Assembly (NCBI GenBank): GCA_013115135.1
Contig: JABANP010000455.1
Coordinates: forward strand, 1 to 42,634
DNA length: 42,634 bases
Source: Perkinsus olseni
Lineage: Eukaryota > Perkinsozoa > Perkinsida > Perkinsidae
Direction of reading: 5' to 3'
The stretch's first letter is position 1. Every line of letters starts with the position of its first letter. Below the pieces are notes generated by a model. The model searched no databases, was not told the DNA's origin, and worked only from the letters and a program-made list of their open reading frames with translations. The translations under genes were made by a program, and so were the position numbers. Shown in pieces: positions 38,640-42,634 of this stretch.

Positions 38640-39445
38640 TGGTATGAAAGGCCAGTCGGAGATATACCGGAGAAGTTGGGCAAATGAGTTTCCGGCTTGG
38701 GGCTGATTAGAGCTCCACTTCCTTCAACTCTCGCGGAGGCTCTCGAATTCAAGAGCGGATATAGTATATCCGAAATACACGTTTAGATGAGGTAGAGGGG
38801 CTAAGGAACGCCTCATGAATATTGAGGAGAGCTCCTAGCCTAGGAGAGCTCTCCTTTCAAACTCAACACAGATGATGAATAAGACACGTCCAAAATGAAG
38901 GAGACTCATTTATGAAATGCAGCATGGCCTTTGGAGTTCGAAAACTCGGACTTCTCGCGAGATGAGACCGAACCGAATCGGTTGCACATATGCAGAAGCT
39001 AGAGCTCCTGCATCCAGAAAGTGTTTACCATAATCATTGCAACCCACTAGCAGGAACCGCTAGCATCACTGTCACAATCGGCTACTTTGCCAGCTCGAGT
39101 GAGAGATCCTCCATGGACCTCGAACAACCATCCGGTTGTTTGGCGATGACAACGCCATGAAAGAGCTTGCATTGAACGATCTTCTGGCTCAAAAAGAGCC
39201 ATGATGACGAGATAAGGATTCTTCTCCGGATACTGTCATCGTAGTCTACAATTTGGGGTTCCGCCTCTTCCATTCTCGCACTTTTCCCCGCAGTCCTTCC
39301 TGGGACTGCCAGGAACCCCCAACTCCTTCCACATTTGCCCCTTTACGCTATTCCACTCCGCCATAGCGAAAGCCGTAATCGTCCTGTTCGGCATCAAAGG
39401 GGAAAGCTTCTGTGTCTGCCGTAAGAACTCTGGCGATGAGACGTC
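38640..39445 (-). repeat. Dispersed degenerate gene family R2, copy d
   Basis: Blocks shared with 25,290 and 30,130: the CAACTCTCGCGGAGGCTCTCG region, the GAGAGCTCCTAGCCTAGGAG region with CTCAACACAG, and the minus-strand peptide LSPLMPNRTITAFAMAEWNS at about 39,420-39,350. Confidence 0.5.
38757..38778. repeat. 22-bp footprint, target GGATATAC (one mismatch)
   Basis: The sister R2 copy has GGATATTC once at 25,618-25,625. Confidence 0.8.
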
Positions 39446-39912
39446 ATTTCCTTCAAAATAGGGCCGTGATCATCGACAGGTCGCTGAGCAGCAGTGCCCT
39501 CTCCAGTGGAGAGTCTCCACGGCCGTGCAGTTTCGGCGAGTGCGGGGACGGTAGGCCAGGGAATCAGTCTACTAGACATAGCATGCACCAACGGAAAATC
39601 CTAGGCAGTGCGATGCAGGAGGCAGCTACGAGAGACCTATCTCTTCCCCTCCTTCCCATCTCGATTCCTCTTTGATAGCTTAACTTTTCTGATGCCACAT
39701 GTTCTTTACTAATACTTAATACAATTGTAACTGGAAATTACAACAGTGAATTGTATGTACAATGTAATTAATTTATTTCTAATGTATCTTTTTGAATACA
39801 AAAACTTTCCCTGAGACCGAGTATTAGATTTTCTTCAGAATCACGGCGCCCGTGTAGCGAGTCGAACACCCGTGGAAGAGGCACTCCTGCCTCGCGTGTC
39901 AGAATGAGATTT
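39446..39912. other. 3' flank of the RAP gene; no gene recognised
   Basis: AT-rich from about 39,680 to 39,830. The footprint at 39,499 lies here. Confidence 0.4.
39499..39520. repeat. 22-bp footprint, target CTCTCCAC
   Basis: Exact 7+8+7 structure. Confidence 0.85.
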
Positions 39913-42182
39913 TCACCTTAATCGCCATCCTCGAGTATTACGTAGTATCAGACTTAGTTGTGTGATGGACTTCGGTAGGCGTAGAGGGTGGGCATCCTCG
40001 GGGTACTTCTCCACTGCCCTGTCCGCCTCCACATCTATGCGATGGACTCTGCGGAGTGCCATCTTGGCGTTATCCGACAGAGGGACGTATCTAAGGTCGA
40101 ACCGTGGTGAATACAAATATCGCCAGCCTAGCAGTCCGACCACCCACTTCCAAAAGAGAAAATGGGAAGGTTTCAACAACCCGATTAATCGGTGAACAGA
40201 ATTGATGATGAAGACGATAGGTGATAATTCCCGCCTATAACCAGAACTTGCGGTCCAGAAAGAGTATCGATCGAACGGCAAGGGTCTACCCTCCCCCATG
40301 TCCCTCCGCCACCCACACTACAGGTCCTCCCGTAGACAATATCTCAGGTGGGCCCTCACAAGGAGTAGTCGACGATGTGCCGCTCTGTGTTCGACAAACC
40401 AGCTATCACCAATCCCACCAGCTTCTAGGCAAGCGATGATCTGCTCGACCAAAGGGCGGAGGGTGCCTGCAAGCAAACTGTGAAGGTGCTGAGGGCGGAA
40501 GGGAACTCACGGTGTTGGTATCCCCCCTCCTTGAGGGCATGTAAGGACATCATACTGCAGGCATATGCCGCGTCTATTATATCCTCGAGATCCGCTGTCC
40601 TCTCCCTCGCACGCTTGACAACCTCATCAGCCAGTCGTCCACGATCCTGCAATATGATCAGCATGAAGTAAAATCAAGACGGCAGCTGAGGCGCCGCCCC
40701 TCCAACGGCGGTGATATTCCCACTGTTACTGCTGATTACCTCCTCTGGGTATGGTAGCCTCAAGTAGCACATAGTATGCCAGAGTGAGAAGATATCTTTA
40801 CTATCGATCTCAGCAATCTCAGCAGCCACCCTTGTCAATATAATATCGAAGAAAGTATGCGGACGTGCCCTAAGGGAATCACCGATCGCCACACAATTCA
40901 GTAACCCATCCAAGGCAAAGTCCGTTGCTATGTAGAGTCGAGAAGCTCCCCTTCCAGAGATCGAGAGAAATCGTATATGCCTCCCTGTGGGTAGGAAGTC
41001 ATAGGAACTAGTTCGAACGAGTTGGCCCGACTGAACGCGGGTTCCACTTTTACTACCTGTGCCGCGCCATATCCCGGGCAACTGCCGCTATGTCGTGCCA
41101 GCTCATCTGGGGAAGGAGTGGTATGACACTATTGGCGCACGCCAATGCCAGCGGCTCATTTATCGAGCCCATGAAGGTGTAGAGCCTCAGCAAGGACGTC
41201 GCCTCATCCACCGTCATCCTAGGGTTGCCCGGCCGCAGTAGAATTGCAGAAATTCGAGCCAAATCCGGAAAACTTCGAACACGTTTAATCGCGCAAGCTT
41301 CGAGAATGGCGATAGCCGTTGATGGTGTGACCGGTGACGACCTCAGACTCACAGGACCTGAAAAACAGTGCTGATGATGACGAACAGAAGATGTGCAGAA
41401 CACACCGACAGGATGAAGTGTGATTGTCGAGCGGCGAGGGCTAGTCGGAGAGAAGGGACACTGACGATAGAACATGGATCTATCAACGTTTCATTTTATA
41501 TTCCCCTATGTGGTCGGTTGTTGTACTATTACCATCAGCATTGGCAGTAGTGAGGGCTCGGAAGAGGTCATCATCCGTCTTCCCTTCTGCTGCTTCTGAC
41601 AGCACCTAAACCACACTCCGGTATTACCACTGCGAAGAAGTCGAAGCACTACCTGTTTCAGTGTGGCTTCACTAACTGCCTCCGCCATAACCACTCCGAT
41701 CTCCTTCGGGCTGCGGCTGCCACCACCAGTCGCAGTCCTACTATCCAGCTTACTGCCGTCTACAGCGTACTTGGGTACCGGAGGAGGGGCTGCGGGACGG
41801 CTCTGAAATGATAACACCATCACCGATGGTGAATCAGCATAGAGGCCCACGGGCAGCTGTCGTAGGGGGAAGTAGCAGCTGGGAGCAGCCTCGGTGGAGG
41901 AAGTCACGCCCTCACTCATATCATACGCAATGCATGGGAGCGTATTACTCGGCAATCTCAAAGGTAAACCAATCGTCTACAGCCATACCATGTTATTCGC
42001 TACTCATCACCACGAAGGGTGGGCCAATACGACCCGAGTATTACAATAGCCTTCATCGGTACCGCCTCTTCCTCCTGCTGTTGTTGTCCTTTCTTCGCCT
42101 TTTTCCCGAATGCCCTCGACTGTCCAGCCACGACTCTGCCAAGTCTGCCGATGATGGCGACATTACCGCCGGGCCTGATCAT
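39913..42182 (-). CDS. Helical-repeat protein with C-terminal RAP-like domain (probably mitochondrial), right copy
   Basis: Frame-consistent exons: 42,182-42,045; 41,976-41,628; 41,586-41,533; an exon ending 41,057; 41,007-40,740; 40,646-40,511; 40,466-40,322; 40,285-39,913. Introns include 68, 41, 49, 93, 44 and 36 nt. The N-terminus (MIRPGGNVAIIGRLGRVVAG) is basic without acidic residues, like a mitochondrial presequence. The middle has helical-repeat segments (ILEACAIKRVRSFPDLARIS; FALDGLLNCVAIGDSLRARP; FSLWHTMCYLRLPYPEE) like apicomplexan HPR/FASTK-type proteins. The last exon has SVHRLIGLLKPSHFLFWKWV and GLLGWRYLYSPRF, a diverged RAP pattern. Such proteins bind organellar RNA. The start of the fourth exon was not resolved. 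No lesion seen; this is the working copy of the pair. Confidence 0.7.
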
Positions 42183-42485
42183 TACTGTAAAGCTGAAACC
42201 GAGCCCATCCACAGCAACTATCATACTTAACAATATAATAGAGTCCCCCCTAGGGCCCCCTCTACCATCTCCACAGGGTATCATCGACACTACAATACCG
42301 TAACTTCCGATAATCAGCCTCTATAGGCGCGCTATGACTCAGTCACCTATAAAGGTGATGGCAAACTAAAACGCTGTACCCCTATTGAGCTGACCGTAAA
42401 ACTAAACAAGCGAATCATCAACATCAACATCATGGTCATTGGGGATGCCCTACCATCGTGAGAGAACGTACACAACATATCATAA
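42183..42485 (-). promoter_or_regulatory. Intergenic region upstream of the RAP gene
   Basis: About 300 bp between the stop of the upstream gene and the RAP start. It is strongly conserved in the dead duplicate. A CACCTATAAAGGTG-like inverted motif lies at about 42,342-42,360, giving a TTTATA box on the minus strand. Confidence 0.45.
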
Positions 42486-42634
42486 TTACGCCAGCAGTTC
42501 CGCGAGCCTTGACCGAGCCTGCAGAGCTCGCTCCCTATCCTTCTTCTCCTTATCGCTGAGACGCCGATACTTTGCACTTCCCTGATTCTCTTCATATTCG
42601 ATCCAGTCCCCGTTCTCAACAGCCTCGAGGACAG
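42486..42634 (-). CDS. C-terminus of an upstream gene (5' part outside window)
   Basis: Minus-strand frame open from the window edge to TAA at 42,488-42,486. It has charged, helical sequence (VLEAVENGDWIEYEENQGSA, then RRLSDKEKKDRERALQARSR, then LAELLA). The last codons are also present in the left duplicate at 36,157-36,108. No family is recognised. Confidence 0.55.
   Translation of the reverse strand, partial: VLEAVENGDWIEYEENQGSAKYRRLSDKEKKDRERALQARSRLAELLA

Noticed and set aside
1753..39520. Footprints as sequencing or amplification artefacts
   Set aside because: Artefactual inverted joins would not share one exact 8-bp geometry with a one-base offset, and several copies have later point mutations. 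Independent reads should still confirm this.
1753..39520. Footprints as transcription terminators or regulatory hairpins
   Set aside because: Target sequences are unrelated to each other, positions are unrelated to gene ends, and paralogs lack them. The shared feature is the construction, not a sequence.

Overview
The window is nuclear DNA from a protist. The genes carry many very short GT-AG introns, most 36-68 nt with 46-49 nt the commonest size. They are embedded in degenerate duplicated sequence, and I see no bacterial features. A Perkinsus-like alveolate fits the intron size, the secreted multigene family and the RAP-type proteins, but that is inference. Most open reading frames here are noise; the real coding sequence is in short exons, mainly on the minus strand.

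Layout. 1-401: 5' part of a secreted-protein gene (minus). 402-8,267: mostly repeats, including a tRNA-derived repeat family and a foldback element with inverted CTCGTACAC arrays (6,438-7,206). 8,268-10,920: a DZIP1-like (Iguana) zinc-finger/coiled-coil gene (minus). 11,233-15,873 and 20,002-22,806: two copies of a multi-exon PIH1-domain (R2TP / dynein-assembly) gene, both minus and both damaged. Copy A carries a tandem duplication of exons 2-4. Two more PIH1 relics lie at 26,845-26,960 and 32,850-33,230. 18,679-19,080: a gag-like reading frame. 24,472-25,116 and 28,320-29,683: two members of a secreted-protein family. The second carries a 321-bp hAT-type MITE placed so that splicing could remove it exactly. 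27,680-27,939, 31,550-32,337 and 33,735-34,240: three unrecognised minus-strand genes. 34,298-36,157 and 40,550-42,520: a recent segmental duplication holding a mitochondrial helical-repeat/RAP-domain gene, intact in the right copy and dead in the left copy. 38,031-38,400: another RAP-like C-terminus. The window ends in the C-terminus of one more minus-strand gene.

The main discovery is a repeated mutational scar. I count 29 sites where an 8-bp target w1..w8 has become a 22-bp string: w1-w7, then the exact reverse complement of w1-w8, then w2-w8 (a +14 bp change). Twenty-three are perfect and six have one mismatch. For about a dozen, a paralogous copy elsewhere in the window still has the plain 8-bp site. 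The fixed 8-bp length and the single-nucleotide hairpin centre match the target-duplication length and flank-hairpin chemistry of hAT transposases, and CAGGG-ended MITEs with 8-bp target duplications are present here. I read the scars as full-length hairpin footprints of excised hAT-type elements. An 8-nt zig-zag template switch is the alternative. A related class of long single-centre palindromes (arms 14-33 nt) is concentrated at 19,154-19,366 and at duplication junctions.
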